DNA of 32,005 nucleotides from Peptostreptococcaceae bacterium (GTDB lineage Bacteria; Bacillota; Clostridia; Peptostreptococcales; Filifactoraceae). Below the pieces are notes generated by a model. The model was not told the DNA's origin and did no database searches. It saw only the letters and a program-made list of their open reading frames with translations. The translations under genes and the position numbers were made by a program. The stretch lies in NCBI GenBank assembly GCA_030532905.1, contig JAUNKE010000029.1:1-32005 (forward strand), in the 5' to 3' direction. Below are positions 1 through 9,099 of the stretch, piece after piece; position 1 is the stretch's first letter; each line of letters begins with the position of its first letter.

Positions 1-133
1 ATTGGAGCTAATCTCTATTTCTTTTCTAAAACTCCCACAACTATTTTACACTATCTGCAAGAACTTGAACCGCTTTGTTTTATCAGGCTCATTCAAATAG
101 AATTGCATGCAAAACTTTTGCCCGAAAACATCT

Positions 134-155
134 ACTTCTGCAAATTTGCAGAAGT
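134..155. repeat. Perfect 22-bp palindrome downstream of rseC-like gene
   Basis: Two perfect 11-base half sites (ACTTCTGCAAA and its complement) abut with no spacer, 16 bases past the stop of the RseC-like gene. A partial half site, CTTCTGTAAA on the minus strand, covers the stop codon itself. No T-run follows on the minus strand, so this is not a standard intrinsic terminator. It could be a protein-binding site or a 3' end hairpin. Confidence 0.6.
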
Positions 156-170
156 TGCACCGAGCATCTT

Positions 171-602
171 TTACAGAAGCGTCTTGACAACCTGTATCAT
201 TTTCGGCTCAAATGTCTTTGTTTCCCGAAGCTTTTTATCCTTTTGTCGAACAAAGAGCAGACTGATGCAAAGACAGAGCAATCCGCTGCCGAGCATCATC
301 CACTCGCTGATATTTTTGTAGAACTGTGCGGCAAAATACATGAGCAGAATTCCGGCGAGCAATGCCAACAGCGGAATCATATATACCAAGAACGCCGCCA
401 TCAGAATATCCGGCGTCTGCATCTCGATGCGAACATCGTCGCCCACGACCGCGCCGAGCTCATTCTTTACCGAGATATTGATTTCGTCTTTACCGGATTT
501 TCCCATCTCGCAGGCTTTGCAGCTGCCGCAAGCCGAGCGTCTTTTGATATTGACGACGGCATAATCGTCTTCAATCGCAATCACGCGACCCAATTCATCC
601 AT
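171..602 (-). CDS. RseC/MucC-family (SoxR-reducing) membrane protein
   Basis: The protein has 143 residues, the usual size for the RseC/MucC family (PF04246). The N-terminal part has a cysteine cluster CGSCKAC at about residues 25-31 (C-x2-C-x2-C). Two hydrophobic segments at about 68-90 and 99-117 follow, then a charged tail. In Gammaproteobacteria RseC helps keep SoxR reduced together with the Rnf complex; in Clostridia the role is not established. It is the last gene of a tight minus-strand run. Its ATG shares one base with the stop of the TPR gene (TAATG) and is preceded by a GAGGGAGA ribosome site. No rnf or rseP-type gene lies nearby, so the partner is unknown. I am sure of the family and unsure of the function. 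Confidence 0.82.
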   Translation of the reverse strand: MDELGRVIAIEDDYAVVNIKRRSACGSCKACEMGKSGKDEINISVKNELGAVVGDDVRIEMQTPDILMAAFLVYMIPLLALLAGILLMYFAAQFYKNISEWMMLGSGLLCLCISLLFVRQKDKKLRETKTFEPKMIQVVKTLL

Positions 603-1726
603 TATTTTTCTCCCTCTTCCGCTTGGCGAATGCGCAAAATGGTCGCATCGACAATTTCATCGTCGCTCGCCAGCTCTTTGGCATAGCCGATATATTCTTT
701 CGCCTTCGCGATATCGTTCAAATTCAAATACAAGATGGCGATATTGTTGAGCAAGCCAACCGAATCCTTTTCAATCTCAAGCGCCGCTAAATAAAATTCG
801 AGCGACTGCTCATATTCGCCCAGATAAGCGTAGCACACGCCGAGCTCCGCGAGCAACAAAGTATCCTGATTGTGAATCGCGAGCGCGTCCGAATAAATCT
901 TTATCGCTTCTTCAAAATTGCCGAGCGCCTTGTAGCAAAATCCTTTGGCAAACAGAATCTGATAACGAAGCTCCAATATCAGCCCGTCCGTTTTTTTGCC
1001 ATCCAGCTCCGCCAATGCCGCTTCGTATTGCCCCTGCGCAATCTTTTCTTCCGCATTCGCCAAACTCTCATACATTTCAATATCGTGAACCAGCAACTGT
1101 GCCTTCTCTTTGACTTCACTGTCGCCGTAATCCGTCGCTTTTTTGAGATAGGAAAGCGCCTTTTGAAGCTCCCCTTTCTCTCGCAGAATCAAACCGAGCT
1201 GGAAATTTGCAAGCGGCTCCTTTTCATCCAAATCGAGCACCTGCTCGAAAGCATGTGCCGCCTCCTGCACCAAATCTTTCTCCAACTCCTTATCATTCGT
1301 ATTGAGACTGAATTCCAATGCAATCTGTCCATAGTTGAAGAATGGATAGAGTTCATCCTCTTTGAGCCACATCGCCGCTCGAAAATATACCATCGCATCC
1401 TTGTAGGATTTAAGCTCGTACTTTTTCATCGCAAGGTCGCTCGCAAAAGACTCCGGTCGATCGACCGCATTTTTCAAAAACTCCCGATACTCCTTGTTAA
1501 ATCTGAAATTCCCGTCTATTCCGAGCAGGTACAAAATCGCCGATGCAATTTGCTCCGTCGAAAAGCCGTCCGTTCCGGTCGCCTGCCCTTTGATGTCCTC
1601 TACAAAAATCGGAATCGAAAAATCGCTCGGTACCTTGCCGAAACCTTTCAGCGTATTCTCCTCAATCTGCAAAAATGCCAATTTATCCGTCAACTCCAAA
1701 AAGTATTTATCCATACTTGACTTCAT
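602..1726 (-). CDS. Tetratricopeptide repeat (TPR) protein
   Basis: I use the ATG at 1726 (374 residues) because GGGAGG lies just upstream; a longer frame starting at 1822 has a basic leader lying inside the upstream gene. There is no signal peptide or membrane segment, so it is likely cytoplasmic. At least five TPR-like helix pairs occur from about residue 100 to the end. Clear examples are the units reading AFEQVLDLDEKEPLANFQLG and, near the C-terminus, EYEQSLEFYLAALEIEKDSV. The N-terminal 80 residues are not obviously TPR. The start overlaps the stop of the DUF4080 radical SAM gene by 20 bases and the stop overlaps the RseC-like gene, which implies translational coupling. It is probably a protein-interaction scaffold, partner unknown. 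Confidence 0.8.
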   Translation of the reverse strand: MKSSMDKYFLELTDKLAFLQIEENTLKGFGKVPSDFSIPIFVEDIKGQATGTDGFSTEQIASAILYLLGIDGNFRFNKEYREFLKNAVDRPESFASDLAMKKYELKSYKDAMVYFRAAMWLKEDELYPFFNYGQIALEFSLNTNDKELEKDLVQEAAHAFEQVLDLDEKEPLANFQLGLILREKGELQKALSYLKKATDYGDSEVKEKAQLLVHDIEMYESLANAEEKIAQGQYEAALAELDGKKTDGLILELRYQILFAKGFCYKALGNFEEAIKIYSDALAIHNQDTLLLAELGVCYAYLGEYEQSLEFYLAALEIEKDSVGLLNNIAILYLNLNDIAKAKEYIGYAKELASDDEIVDATILRIRQAEEGEK

Positions 1727-3548
1727 AATCCCTCCCGACAGCGACGAAGCTCTCGTCGCCCTTTCGTTTATAATCATAGTTGATGATGACCACATTCTCC
1801 CTTTTTTCAATGGTCTTCTCATCCTTATATTTTAACACATCATATTCAAAATTGGACCATTGGATTTTTTTGAAAGCTTCTTTCGGCGAAACGGATTCCG
1901 CGAATTGCAATTCCGAAAGCGTCTCCTCGTTTTTGAGCATGTCGAAAACTTCTTCTTTGCTTGCCAGTTTGGGCGCTTTCAAAAAATCCGGCACATTCAG
2001 ATTTCTTCCCATCAACAGATAGTCCAGCCTTAACAGCTCGGTGAAAAAATCCGCATCAAAGGAATCGCCAATCTCCTGCGCCAACAGAAAGAGCGCGTAG
2101 AATTCCTCATTCTTCTTCGTCAAATCGATGGGATGATGAAGCACGATATCCGACAATTTTTTGAACAAATCATAACCCCTGCCTTTGAAGAAACGGTAGA
2201 GATATGAAATGCTGTTGGCATATCTTCCTTTATTATAGTAACGATCGAGCACATTCTCAACTTCCTTGAGCTCAATCAATTCCTCCGCCGAAATATAATG
2301 ATTCGAAATCACTTCATAGGGCGGATAGTCGCGATACACATAGCCGAATTGCTCAATCTGATAATAAATCGGGCTCCCTTTGAGCAATTTCAAAAATCCC
2401 AATTGCAAAGCTTGCGGCTCCAAATCAAACACATCGTTGAAAGAATGAATAAAGCGCGGCAACTTCTCGTAAGGAAGTCCGGCTATCAGGTCCAAATGCT
2501 GATGAATATTGCCGAAACTCTTTATCTCGCGCACATTTTCTTTCAATTTCTCAAATTGATTGCCCCGATGAATCGCCAACAATGTTTTTTCATTGGTCGT
2601 CTGTACGCCGATTTCAAATTGAAAAAGTCCCACACGCGCCGTCTTAATGATATCGAGCAATTCACGCTGAAGAAGATAGGCGGTGATTTCAAAATGAAAA
2701 TTGATTTTGCCGTCGTCAATCGACATCAAATATTCGACCAATCGAGTCGCCCGCTTGCTGTCGGCGTTGAAAGTCCTGTCCACGAATTTGATTTGCTCCG
2801 CACCGAGTGCCACCAATTTTTTAAGCTCGGCATAAACTCTGTCCTCTTCAAAATATCGGATGCCCTTGCTCGTAGCGGACAGGCAGTACGAGCAGTTGAA
2901 GGTACAGCCGCGCGATGTTTCATAATAGACGATTTTGTTTCGAATCATCTCCTCGCTCTCGCCATCGTATGCATACGGCACGACGGAAAGGTCACGCGTC
3001 ACCATCGCTTCTTCCAGTTCTTCCGGCGTGGCATCATTACAAACTTCTTCGCCCGCTCGGAAAAACAGATTCGGAATCGCCAGCAGCTTTTCACGATTCA
3101 CGCGTACAAAATGCTCCGGCGATTTTTTCTCCGCATCCGTTTGCATCCGACTCTGCGCCGAATTCTCTTTTGCCATGATTTTTCCCAAGTCCGAAAATGC
3201 CTGCTCCCCTTCGCCCGAGACGACCATATCGACGAACGGATTTTTCATCATAAAATCCGAAACCTCATAGCTCACTTCGGGTCCCCCGAGCAGAATCAAA
3301 GTTTTCGGCGAGGCTTTTTTAATATTTTGCGCGATTTTGAGCGTTCTTTCGATATTCCATATATAACACGAAAAGGCTACAACATCGTAGCCTTTGCGAA
3401 TTATATCGTAAAATATTTCTTCCACATCTTCATTTATCGTATATTCTTTCGTTGCAACATCCAAGGAATCCATACATTTGGACAAATATTTTATCGCCAA
3501 ATTCGAATGGATGAATTTAGAATTCAAGGATGTAAATAAAATCTTCAT
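1707..3548 (-). CDS. B12-binding domain radical SAM protein (DUF4080 type)
   Basis: The protein has 613 residues. The N-terminal 1-120 is a Rossmann-like B12-binding domain (MKILFTSLNSKF, LILLGGPEVSYE, VVSGEGEQAF), although the DxHxxG cobalt-ligand motif is not visible. The radical SAM core follows, with the iron-sulfur motif C215-x3-C219-x2-C222 (SRGCTFNCSYC). The C-terminal 200 residues match the arrangement of the family annotated as DUF4080. Members use S-adenosylmethionine radical chemistry, probably with cobalamin; the substrate is unknown. The gene begins 15 bases after the NlpC/P60 stop, with an AGAGGAG ribosome site, and overlaps the TPR gene. The setting with two cell-wall hydrolases is suggestive but does not define a substrate. 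Confidence 0.85.
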   Translation of the reverse strand: MKILFTSLNSKFIHSNLAIKYLSKCMDSLDVATKEYTINEDVEEIFYDIIRKGYDVVAFSCYIWNIERTLKIAQNIKKASPKTLILLGGPEVSYEVSDFMMKNPFVDMVVSGEGEQAFSDLGKIMAKENSAQSRMQTDAEKKSPEHFVRVNREKLLAIPNLFFRAGEEVCNDATPEELEEAMVTRDLSVVPYAYDGESEEMIRNKIVYYETSRGCTFNCSYCLSATSKGIRYFEEDRVYAELKKLVALGAEQIKFVDRTFNADSKRATRLVEYLMSIDDGKINFHFEITAYLLQRELLDIIKTARVGLFQFEIGVQTTNEKTLLAIHRGNQFEKLKENVREIKSFGNIHQHLDLIAGLPYEKLPRFIHSFNDVFDLEPQALQLGFLKLLKGSPIYYQIEQFGYVYRDYPPYEVISNHYISAEELIELKEVENVLDRYYNKGRYANSISYLYRFFKGRGYDLFKKLSDIVLHHPIDLTKKNEEFYALFLLAQEIGDSFDADFFTELLRLDYLLMGRNLNVPDFLKAPKLASKEEVFDMLKNEETLSELQFAESVSPKEAFKKIQWSNFEYDVLKYKDEKTIEKRENVVIINYDYKRKGDESFVAVGRDYEVKYG

Positions 3549-3563
3549 AAAACTCCTCTTAGG

Positions 3564-4232
3564 TTACTCGTATCTTCTCGCAAACAGATAGCGCTGTGCA
3601 AAATATTTGGAATCCAAATTCTCCACGACCACCTTCATCACGGAGCCGGAAGATGCGTGAATAAATTTCCCCTCGCCCACATAGATTCCGCTGTGGGTCA
3701 CCTTGCTCGGTGCAAATTCATTGCTCGGCGATTGCTCCGTGCCGAAGAGGGACAAAGTGTCCTCCGTATCGATTCGAATATTGCTCAAATTGCCGGTATG
3801 TCTCGTGTCAAAGAATACGATATCGCCCACCTGCAAATTTTCCTTCGCCACAGAAATTCCCGCCTCGCTCTGCGCTTGGGAAGTTCGCGGAACTTTTTTC
3901 CCCGACAGCGAAAATACATGATAAATCAGTCCCGAACAATCGAATTGCTCCGGACCGTAGGCGCCGTAGCGATAAGTTTTGCCGAGCTGCGCATGCGCGT
4001 TCAAACTCACGACGGACATATCCGTCTTCCCCGAGTAAGTCGCCGTCGTCATCATCGCATTAACCGGCAATGCCGCGGGATCCAATCCGAGCGGCAGAGT
4101 TTCCTGCGCGACATAATGCTCGACAAAAATATTCAAATCGTCGAACACTCTATCCATATTCTGAGCATGCCCCGCTGTCGGAACAGCAAATTGCACCGCA
4201 AAGAAAATTGCTAATATCTTTTGTTTTTTCAT
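3564..4232 (-). CDS. Secreted NlpC/P60 cysteine peptidase
   Basis: The protein has 222 residues. A signal peptide covers about residues 1-23 ([10 protein letters not shown]..., A-x-A before QNMD). The catalytic domain has the NlpC/P60 motif [11 protein letters not shown] with nucleophile Cys99, then a conserved His180 ([10 protein letters not shown]) and a third polar residue, His192 (KFIHASSG). These enzymes usually cut the D-Glu-to-diamino-acid bond in peptidoglycan stem peptides. No SH3 or LysM wall-binding domain is visible. An insert of about 25 residues precedes the catalytic His. The ATG overlaps the stop of the RNase PH-RdgB gene by four bases (ATGA), so the two are translationally coupled. 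It is probably a wall-remodelling endopeptidase acting outside the membrane. Confidence 0.9.
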   Translation of the reverse strand: MKKQKILAIFFAVQFAVPTAGHAQNMDRVFDDLNIFVEHYVAQETLPLGLDPAALPVNAMMTTATYSGKTDMSVVSLNAHAQLGKTYRYGAYGPEQFDCSGLIYHVFSLSGKKVPRTSQAQSEAGISVAKENLQVGDIVFFDTRHTGNLSNIRIDTEDTLSLFGTEQSPSNEFAPSKVTHSGIYVGEGKFIHASSGSVMKVVVENLDSKYFAQRYLFARRYE

Positions 4233-5626
4233 CTCTCACCTATTATTTCCGATAGCTTTTTACTCATTACCTTCAAGGCTCTCGCTCGATGGCTCACCTT
4301 ATTTTTTTCTTCGCTCGTCAACTGTGCAAAAGTTTTTTCGCTTCCGAGCGGAATGAACAACGGGTCATATCCGAAGCCATTGTCTCCGATTTCATTAAAT
4401 CCGATCGTTCCTTCGCAAACTCCTTTATAGAAGCCCTCCCGTCCGTCCGGAAACGCAAGCGCAATGACCGAAATGAATCGCGCCGTTCTGTCCTCAAAAG
4501 GAATTGACATCAGATTCTGCTTGAGCAATTTATTGTTTTTATAATCGTCACATTCTTCACCGGCATAGCGCGCGGAATAAACACCCGGCGCCCCGTCCAA
4601 CGCATCGACCGCCAAACCCGAATCATCCGCAATCGCAATCTTGCCCGTCAGTTCCATGACGGCTTTCGCTTTTATCATCGCATTTTCTTCAAAGGTCGCT
4701 CCGTTTTCTTCAATTTCCAATCCGAAAATCCCCAAATCCGCAAGCGACAACAATTTGATATTATGCTTCGCCAAAATTTCCTGAATCTCTCGGATTTTAT
4801 GCTCATTCGACGATGCGATGACAAATTCCAAACGCCCCTGCTCATCCAAATACGGACTGTTGTCATATTCTATTTTTTCCTTTACGACCAGAGTCTGTCG
4901 CGGATAAATCTGCGCCAATATTTCTTCGCCGAGCACCTCTCTTTGCGCCTGCGTAATCGCCTGACAACCTTCCTGAGCCAATGCCAACAGCTGATTGAAC
5001 TGCTCAAGGTCAAAAGGCTTTTCTTCGCCCGTCGATTGAATTTCGACAAATTGCCCCTTCCCCGTCATCACGACATTCATATCCACATGCGCTTTGGAAT
5101 CTTCTTCAAAACAAAGGTCGAGTATCAATTCTTTCTCGACGATTCCGACGCTGACGGCGCTGACCATATCAAAAAGCGGAAATCGCTTAATCAACTTTTC
5201 TTTTTTCAATTTGTGACATGCCAAAGCCAATGCGATATATGCACCCGTAATCGCCGCGGTTCTCGTTCCGCCGTCCGCCTGCAGCACATCGCAATCTATC
5301 CAAATCGTTTTTTCGCCCAATGCCTTCAGGTCGATAATCGAGCGCAGAGAGCGTCCGATCAGGCGCTGAATCTCATGGGTGCGCCCGTCAATCTTTCCGC
5401 GAACCGAATCTCTCGTTTTGCGAATCTGTGTTGAACGAGGCAACATCGAGTATTCCGCACTCACCCATCCCGTTCCCGTATTTTTCAAAAACGGCGGCAC
5501 CTTGTCCTCAAAGGATGCCGTACATATCACTTTCGTTTCACCGAATTCGACCAATACGGAGCCCTCCGCATATTTCATGCAGGATGGGGTAAATTTTATC
5601 GCCCGAAGCTCATTGTTTTTCTTCAT
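4229..5626 (-). CDS. rph-rdgB: Fused ribonuclease PH / RdgB (HAM1) nucleotide pyrophosphatase
   Basis: One 465-residue protein carries two enzymes. Residues 1-245 are RNase PH, a phosphate-dependent 3'-5' exonuclease that trims tRNA 3' ends, with the signature [20 protein letters not shown] at 111-130. Residues 267-465 are the RdgB/HAM1 inosine/xanthosine triphosphate pyrophosphatase, which removes deaminated purine nucleotides. Its motifs are [53 protein letters not shown] and KVSHRARAL. Each half is full length, so this looks like a working fusion rather than a misread. The same order as separate neighbouring genes is common in Bacillota and the fusion is known in some anaerobes. It starts two bases after the amidase stop. 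Confidence 0.93.
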   Translation of the reverse strand: MKKNNELRAIKFTPSCMKYAEGSVLVEFGETKVICTASFEDKVPPFLKNTGTGWVSAEYSMLPRSTQIRKTRDSVRGKIDGRTHEIQRLIGRSLRSIIDLKALGEKTIWIDCDVLQADGGTRTAAITGAYIALALACHKLKKEKLIKRFPLFDMVSAVSVGIVEKELILDLCFEEDSKAHVDMNVVMTGKGQFVEIQSTGEEKPFDLEQFNQLLALAQEGCQAITQAQREVLGEEILAQIYPRQTLVVKEKIEYDNSPYLDEQGRLEFVIASSNEHKIREIQEILAKHNIKLLSLADLGIFGLEIEENGATFEENAMIKAKAVMELTGKIAIADDSGLAVDALDGAPGVYSARYAGEECDDYKNNKLLKQNLMSIPFEDRTARFISVIALAFPDGREGFYKGVCEGTIGFNEIGDNGFGYDPLFIPLGSEKTFAQLTSEEKNKVSHRARALKVMSKKLSEIIGER

Positions 5627-5628
5627 AA

Positions 5629-6711
5629 TTATCTCCCAAAATATTTATCGATTCCCGTTGCAATCGCACCGGCTAAAGTGTGCTGATAATTGTCGTCGTT
5701 GATTCGCTTCGCCTCATAAGGATTCGTCAAAAATCCGAGTTCCACTAAAATCGACGGCACTTTGGTTCGGTTGAGCACGATATATTCATTTCCTCTCTTG
5801 AATCCCCGATTGATAACACCGGTCTCGGCAATCAACTGATTGTGCACGAAGGTCGCCAGCCTTTTGTTATCCGGCGATTGATAAACCAAAGTCTCAATGC
5901 CCGACGGTTTTGCGCTCCCCGCCGAATTGTAATGAATCGAAATAAAAATATCCGCGTCCAAATCATTCGCCAGCTTTGCTCTGTCCTTGAGCTGCGGATA
6001 AAAATCCGAATCACGAGTCATAACAACATCATACCCTTTTTGCACCAAAATATCACGCAAAATTAAAGATGTTTTGAGCGCATAAGCTTTTTCCGGAACC
6101 TTGGACACACCTTTGGTCGTTCCCGGATCGTGACCGCCATGCCCCGGGTCAATCACTACGCGCGGAATGGCAGTCGCTCCTTTGGTAAAAGCGATATTGA
6201 TTCCAAAACTGTTTTTATCAATCGTATAGCTTACATTATCTCTTAAATTCATTGTAAAATTGTTGACTCCATCGCCGTCGATGAAATGATGCGTCGCAAT
6301 CAGCCGATCGTTAAACTCCACATCCTGACTCATCACATAGAGCAATCCGTTTTGCTCCAACACCTGATCGGGAATTTCAATCGAAATCTGATTCGCGTTT
6401 TCCGTAATTTTCGCATTCTCCAAACCGCTGAGTTTAATCAGCATATTGGAGCTGTTTCTGTCCCTTTTGTATTCCAGCTTCGAGCTGAAAGTGGCATTGG
6501 GGTCAATCGGAATCTGCGGCGTCGGCGCCGATGTCTCATCCGTTGAAGACGGTTGCTCCGTCGTTGCCGGCGGCGTCTCCTTCTTTGCCGTTTCATTATC
6601 CAGCACGACGGACAGATTTGAAAAAACCTCATCCGAAATTTTTTCATTGGCGTACACGAAGCCGCTTTGCATTAAAAAAAGCGCCGTGCCGATAAGTAAT
6701 ACTCTCTTCAT
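5629..6711 (-). CDS. N-acetylmuramoyl-L-alanine amidase (AMIN + Amidase_3)
   Basis: The protein has 360 residues. A signal peptide covers 1-21 (cleavage near VYA-NEK). A Thr/Pro/Glu-rich linker runs from about 42 to 70. A beta-rich AMIN-like domain covers about 76-175 and the zinc amidase domain (Amidase_3) about 184-357. The zinc ligands and catalytic residues are visible: His191 ([13 protein letters not shown]), Glu207 ([10 protein letters not shown]), His260 (ISIHYNSA) and Glu324 (VELGFLTN). It cuts the bond between muramic acid and L-Ala in peptidoglycan outside the cell and probably acts in cell separation. It is the first gene of the run down to the RseC-like gene. The preceding gene, spoVG, ends in its own terminator, so a promoter should lie in 6712-7003, but I cannot choose one with confidence. 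Confidence 0.92.
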   Translation of the reverse strand: MKRVLLIGTALFLMQSGFVYANEKISDEVFSNLSVVLDNETAKKETPPATTEQPSSTDETSAPTPQIPIDPNATFSSKLEYKRDRNSSNMLIKLSGLENAKITENANQISIEIPDQVLEQNGLLYVMSQDVEFNDRLIATHHFIDGDGVNNFTMNLRDNVSYTIDKNSFGINIAFTKGATAIPRVVIDPGHGGHDPGTTKGVSKVPEKAYALKTSLILRDILVQKGYDVVMTRDSDFYPQLKDRAKLANDLDADIFISIHYNSAGSAKPSGIETLVYQSPDNKRLATFVHNQLIAETGVINRGFKRGNEYIVLNRTKVPSILVELGFLTNPYEAKRINDDNYQHTLAGAIATGIDKYFGR

Positions 6712-7003
6712 CTTAAATCCTCATTCTTTTCCTATTGTTTCTTAATACAGATATCGAATCGAATCTGCGAAAAATAATCATTTCCTTTTTATAGAATAAC
6801 ATCAATAAAAATTTTTTTCAATTTCTGTCACTGCTTTGTAATGGGATTGTAAGATTTTGTATCATTAGTGAAAAAATCACTTGAACCGTCAAAACTTTTA
6901 ACAAAAATCACAAATCTTTTCCCGCTTTTATTCAAATTTCCCGAACGGAAATTACAAAGTCTTATCAAGTTGTTTTATTTTCCAATCTCTTTCCGATTTT
7001 TTT
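6712..7003. other. AT-rich intergenic region upstream of the amidase gene
   Basis: No coding frame is credible here. It must hold the promoter and 5' leader of the amidase operon. A TATAAA box occurs on the minus strand near 6788-6795, but no good -35 box sits 16-18 bases upstream of it, so I do not call a promoter. Confidence 0.4.
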
Positions 7004-7036
7004 CAAAAAAAAATGTCCATCAACGATGAACATTTT
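7004..7036 (-). terminator. Rho-independent terminator of spoVG
   Basis: On the minus strand the stem is AAAATGT, one mismatch, CATC, a GTT loop, then GATG and ACATTTT, running into about nine T residues. It lies 24 bases past the spoVG stop codon. The stem is AT-rich but the T-run is strong. Confidence 0.8.
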
Positions 7037-7059
7037 CAGCATTCACAAGTTAAAATCAA

Positions 7060-7383
7060 TTATTCTTCCGTTGCCGCTTCCACTACTTGCGACTCTCCCG
7101 CCTCCTGCTCACTCTCTAAGCGACTTGCTTCACGAGCCGCTTCATAGGCTTTGATGACCTGCTCTTGCAAATCCAATCGCATGGTCGCGTTGATAGGATG
7201 CGCAATATCCCGAAATTCTCCTTCGGCAAGTTTTCTGCTCGGCATCGCGATGAAAAATCCGTTATGCCCTTCAATGATTTTGATATCATGCACAACAAAG
7301 GCATCATCAAAAGTAACAGAAACAATCCCTCTCATCTTTCCTTCTTCGGATAATTTTCTAACCCTAACGTCTGTTATTTGCAT
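7060..7383 (-). CDS. spoVG: SpoVG family regulatory protein
   Basis: The protein has 107 residues and matches SpoVG across its conserved part: [44 protein letters not shown] and [13 protein letters not shown]. The last 25 residues are Glu/Ala-rich and variable, as is usual. SpoVG is a small nucleic-acid-binding protein that affects septum formation, capsule or sporulation genes in Bacillota. It occurs in non-sporulating species too, so it does not show that this organism forms spores. A good AAAGGAGA ribosome site precedes the ATG. The gene is monocistronic, with a promoter-like element at 7429-7457 and a terminator at 7004-7036. Confidence 0.95.
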   Translation of the reverse strand: MQITDVRVRKLSEEGKMRGIVSVTFDDAFVVHDIKIIEGHNGFFIAMPSRKLAEGEFRDIAHPINATMRLDLQEQVIKAYEAAREASRLESEQEAGESQVVEAATEE

Positions 7384-7428
7384 AGCCTACTCTCCTTTTG
7401 TTATGTAATGCTAAATTGATTTGCCCTT

Positions 7429-7457
7429 AGTGTACAATAAAGCTTCAATTTTTGCAA
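7429..7457 (-). promoter_or_regulatory. Probable spoVG promoter
   Basis: On the minus strand a TTGCAA -35 box (7452-7457) and a TACACT -10 box (7429-7434) are separated by 17 bases, about 46 bases upstream of the ATG. This fits a sigma-A type promoter with a weak -10. I do not see a clear sigma-H box, which controls spoVG in Bacillus subtilis. Confidence 0.5.
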
Positions 7458-8070
7458 TACAAAAAACGAAATTTTATTTGAAAATCGTATTTTTTTGACA
7501 AAGCGCGAAATGGTTTACGCAACTTTGTTTCATGATTTTTCGCTAAAAATCGGATAACGATATCCTGTTTTTTGAAACATATTATATGCAAACTCAATCC
7601 TTTCATCAAAATTTAATTACCGCTCAATGATATTGTGCATCATTCTACTTTTGACTGAAATTGTTTCTAAAAATTTTTTAAGAATTTTTTCCAACAATCG
7701 ATTCATCATAAGCAAATCAGATTCGTTTTTTATATCCATTTTTTCTTTTGTATAATATTTAAACGATGTCATCATTGACAATGGCATCCAAAAATCTATA
7801 AGTTGATTAAGATTGAGTGAATAAATTCCGATTCACAAGAAAAAAATGAAGCCTGAAAAACCTTCGTCCCGAAAAATAAAACAAATTTTTATTTCTATAC
7901 GGTTTCCGTTCAGCAACAAAAAATTCCGATCTCAGCTTTATAATTTCCATTTCAAAAACATAATTTCCGATTTCAGCAAAGAAGAGATCGAAAGATATGC
8001 TTTTACAAAAAAGCCGAAGATAAACTCCGGCATTCATTTTCGATATAAAATTTTTCAACCTATCGCTTCT
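7458..8070. other. AT-rich gene-free region between spoVG and purR
   Basis: About 610 bases hold no coding frame I can support. Two opposing short frames (7807-8058 minus, 7846-8142 plus) overlap each other, lack ribosome sites and have no recognisable domain. No strong terminator is seen downstream of purR. A small regulatory RNA cannot be excluded. Confidence 0.5.
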
Positions 8071-8880
8071 CTAAAATCGCTCCAGAAAGTTTCGGCTGAT
8101 TTCAATGTCAATTTCCTGCGTATCCTTGAGCGTCATCAGTGAGAAATAGTCGCTCATTTCCTTCTTCGGTGTCTGCAATTCGACAAAGACGGCTTTGGCA
8201 ATCACCTTTGCATCAAACTCACGCATCAAATCTTCCATTCCTTTGAAAGTTCCGCCCGCGCGCATAAAATCATCGACCAAGATGACTTTGGAACCGCGCT
8301 TGATGGAGCGACGAGGCAAAGTCATGCTCTGAATTTTTCCGCTCGTACTCGACATATAGTTGATGGCAAGCGACGGCCCTTCGGTGATGCGCGCATTTTT
8401 TCGCACGACGACCAACGGCAGATTCATCGCCTTGGCGGTCATGACGCCAATCGGAATTCCTTTCGCCTCAATCGTCACCACGCAGTCCGCTTCTTTGTAG
8501 TCGATGACGCTGGCAAACAAATCGCCGACCACCTTCGCCACATTCGGACTCGATACGAGGTCATTGAGATATAAAAATCCGCCGACCAATTTGCGCTCGT
8601 CATCCGTAATCAGCGTGATCAGCTTTTGAATTTCTTCAATCGCTCTGTCTTTCGTAATGTAAGGGATGAACTTCATTCCGCCCGCCGCACCGGCTATCGT
8701 GATGATTTTGCCGAGCTCCAACTTTTCAAATACATTTTTGACCACCGCAATATCTTCGCTCAATGTCGATTTTGCCGTTGAAAACAGCTCCGTAAAATAT
8801 CCCAAAGTATAAATTTTATTCGGATTGTCCGAAAGAATTTTTACAATCGCTCCGATTCGCTCGCTTTTTCTAAATTTCAT
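8071..8880 (-). CDS. purR: Pur operon repressor PurR (Gram-positive type)
   Basis: The protein has 269 residues, the usual length. The N-terminal winged-helix domain spans about residues 1-75 (RKSERIGAIVKILSDNPNKI, TLGYFTELFSTAKSTLSEDI). The C-terminal phosphoribosyltransferase-like domain carries the PRPP-binding loop VILVDDFMRAGGTF. This family binds PurBox DNA and represses purine synthesis genes, and PRPP releases it. It is unrelated to the LacI-type PurR of Escherichia coli. No PurBox pair or purine gene is recognised in the window, so its targets lie elsewhere. A near-consensus promoter sits at 8912-8940 and the ribosome site AAAGGAG precedes the ATG. Confidence 0.95.
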   Translation of the reverse strand: MKFRKSERIGAIVKILSDNPNKIYTLGYFTELFSTAKSTLSEDIAVVKNVFEKLELGKIITIAGAAGGMKFIPYITKDRAIEEIQKLITLITDDERKLVGGFLYLNDLVSSPNVAKVVGDLFASVIDYKEADCVVTIEAKGIPIGVMTAKAMNLPLVVVRKNARITEGPSLAINYMSSTSGKIQSMTLPRRSIKRGSKVILVDDFMRAGGTFKGMEDLMREFDAKVIAKAVFVELQTPKKEMSDYFSLMTLKDTQEIDIEISRNFLERF

Positions 8881-8911
8881 ATTACTCCTTTAATCCGCAC
8901 ATTTTTATATC

Positions 8912-8940
8912 ATTATAATTCAAAAGCCCTATCTTTTCAA
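8912..8940 (-). promoter_or_regulatory. purR promoter
   Basis: On the minus strand TTGAAA (8935-8940) and a perfect TATAAT (8912-8917) are spaced by 17 bases, about 30 bases upstream of the purR ATG. This is one of the best sigma-A promoters in the window. It lies inside a spurious 66-codon frame. Confidence 0.8.
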
Positions 8941-9021
8941 GAATTTTATCCACAGAATCAAGTTTAATAATCCGATTTTGAAATCCGAGTACAGCATTGT
9001 TCTTCAAAATTCTTTCCATAA

Positions 9022-9052
9022 CAAAAGGCTGCCTCCGAAGAAAGCAACCTCT
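9022..9052 (-). terminator. Probable terminator of the MoxR-VWA-EAL operon
   Basis: On the minus strand AGGTTGC pairs with GCAGCCT (one T-G wobble) around a loop of about 11 bases, followed by TTTTGTT. It lies about 50 bases past the EAL gene stop. The T-run is short, so termination may be partial. Confidence 0.65.
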
Positions 9053-9099
9053 CAAATTTTGATTCTGTCTGTTCAATATCATTCTTATCGCATCGACGA

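Noticed and set aside
2298..3539. A 413-codon plus-strand frame fully antisense to the radical SAM gene, and similar long antisense frames at 75-686, 872-1720 and 29992-30822
   Set aside because: They mirror real genes with clear motifs and have basic, low-complexity translations typical of shadow frames.
7807..8142. Two opposing short frames between spoVG and purR
   Set aside because: They overlap each other and one runs into purR; no ribosome site, no domain, AT-driven composition.
8882..9082. A 66-codon minus-strand frame directly upstream of purR
   Set aside because: It contains both the EAL-operon terminator hairpin and the purR promoter, has no ribosome site and matches no family.
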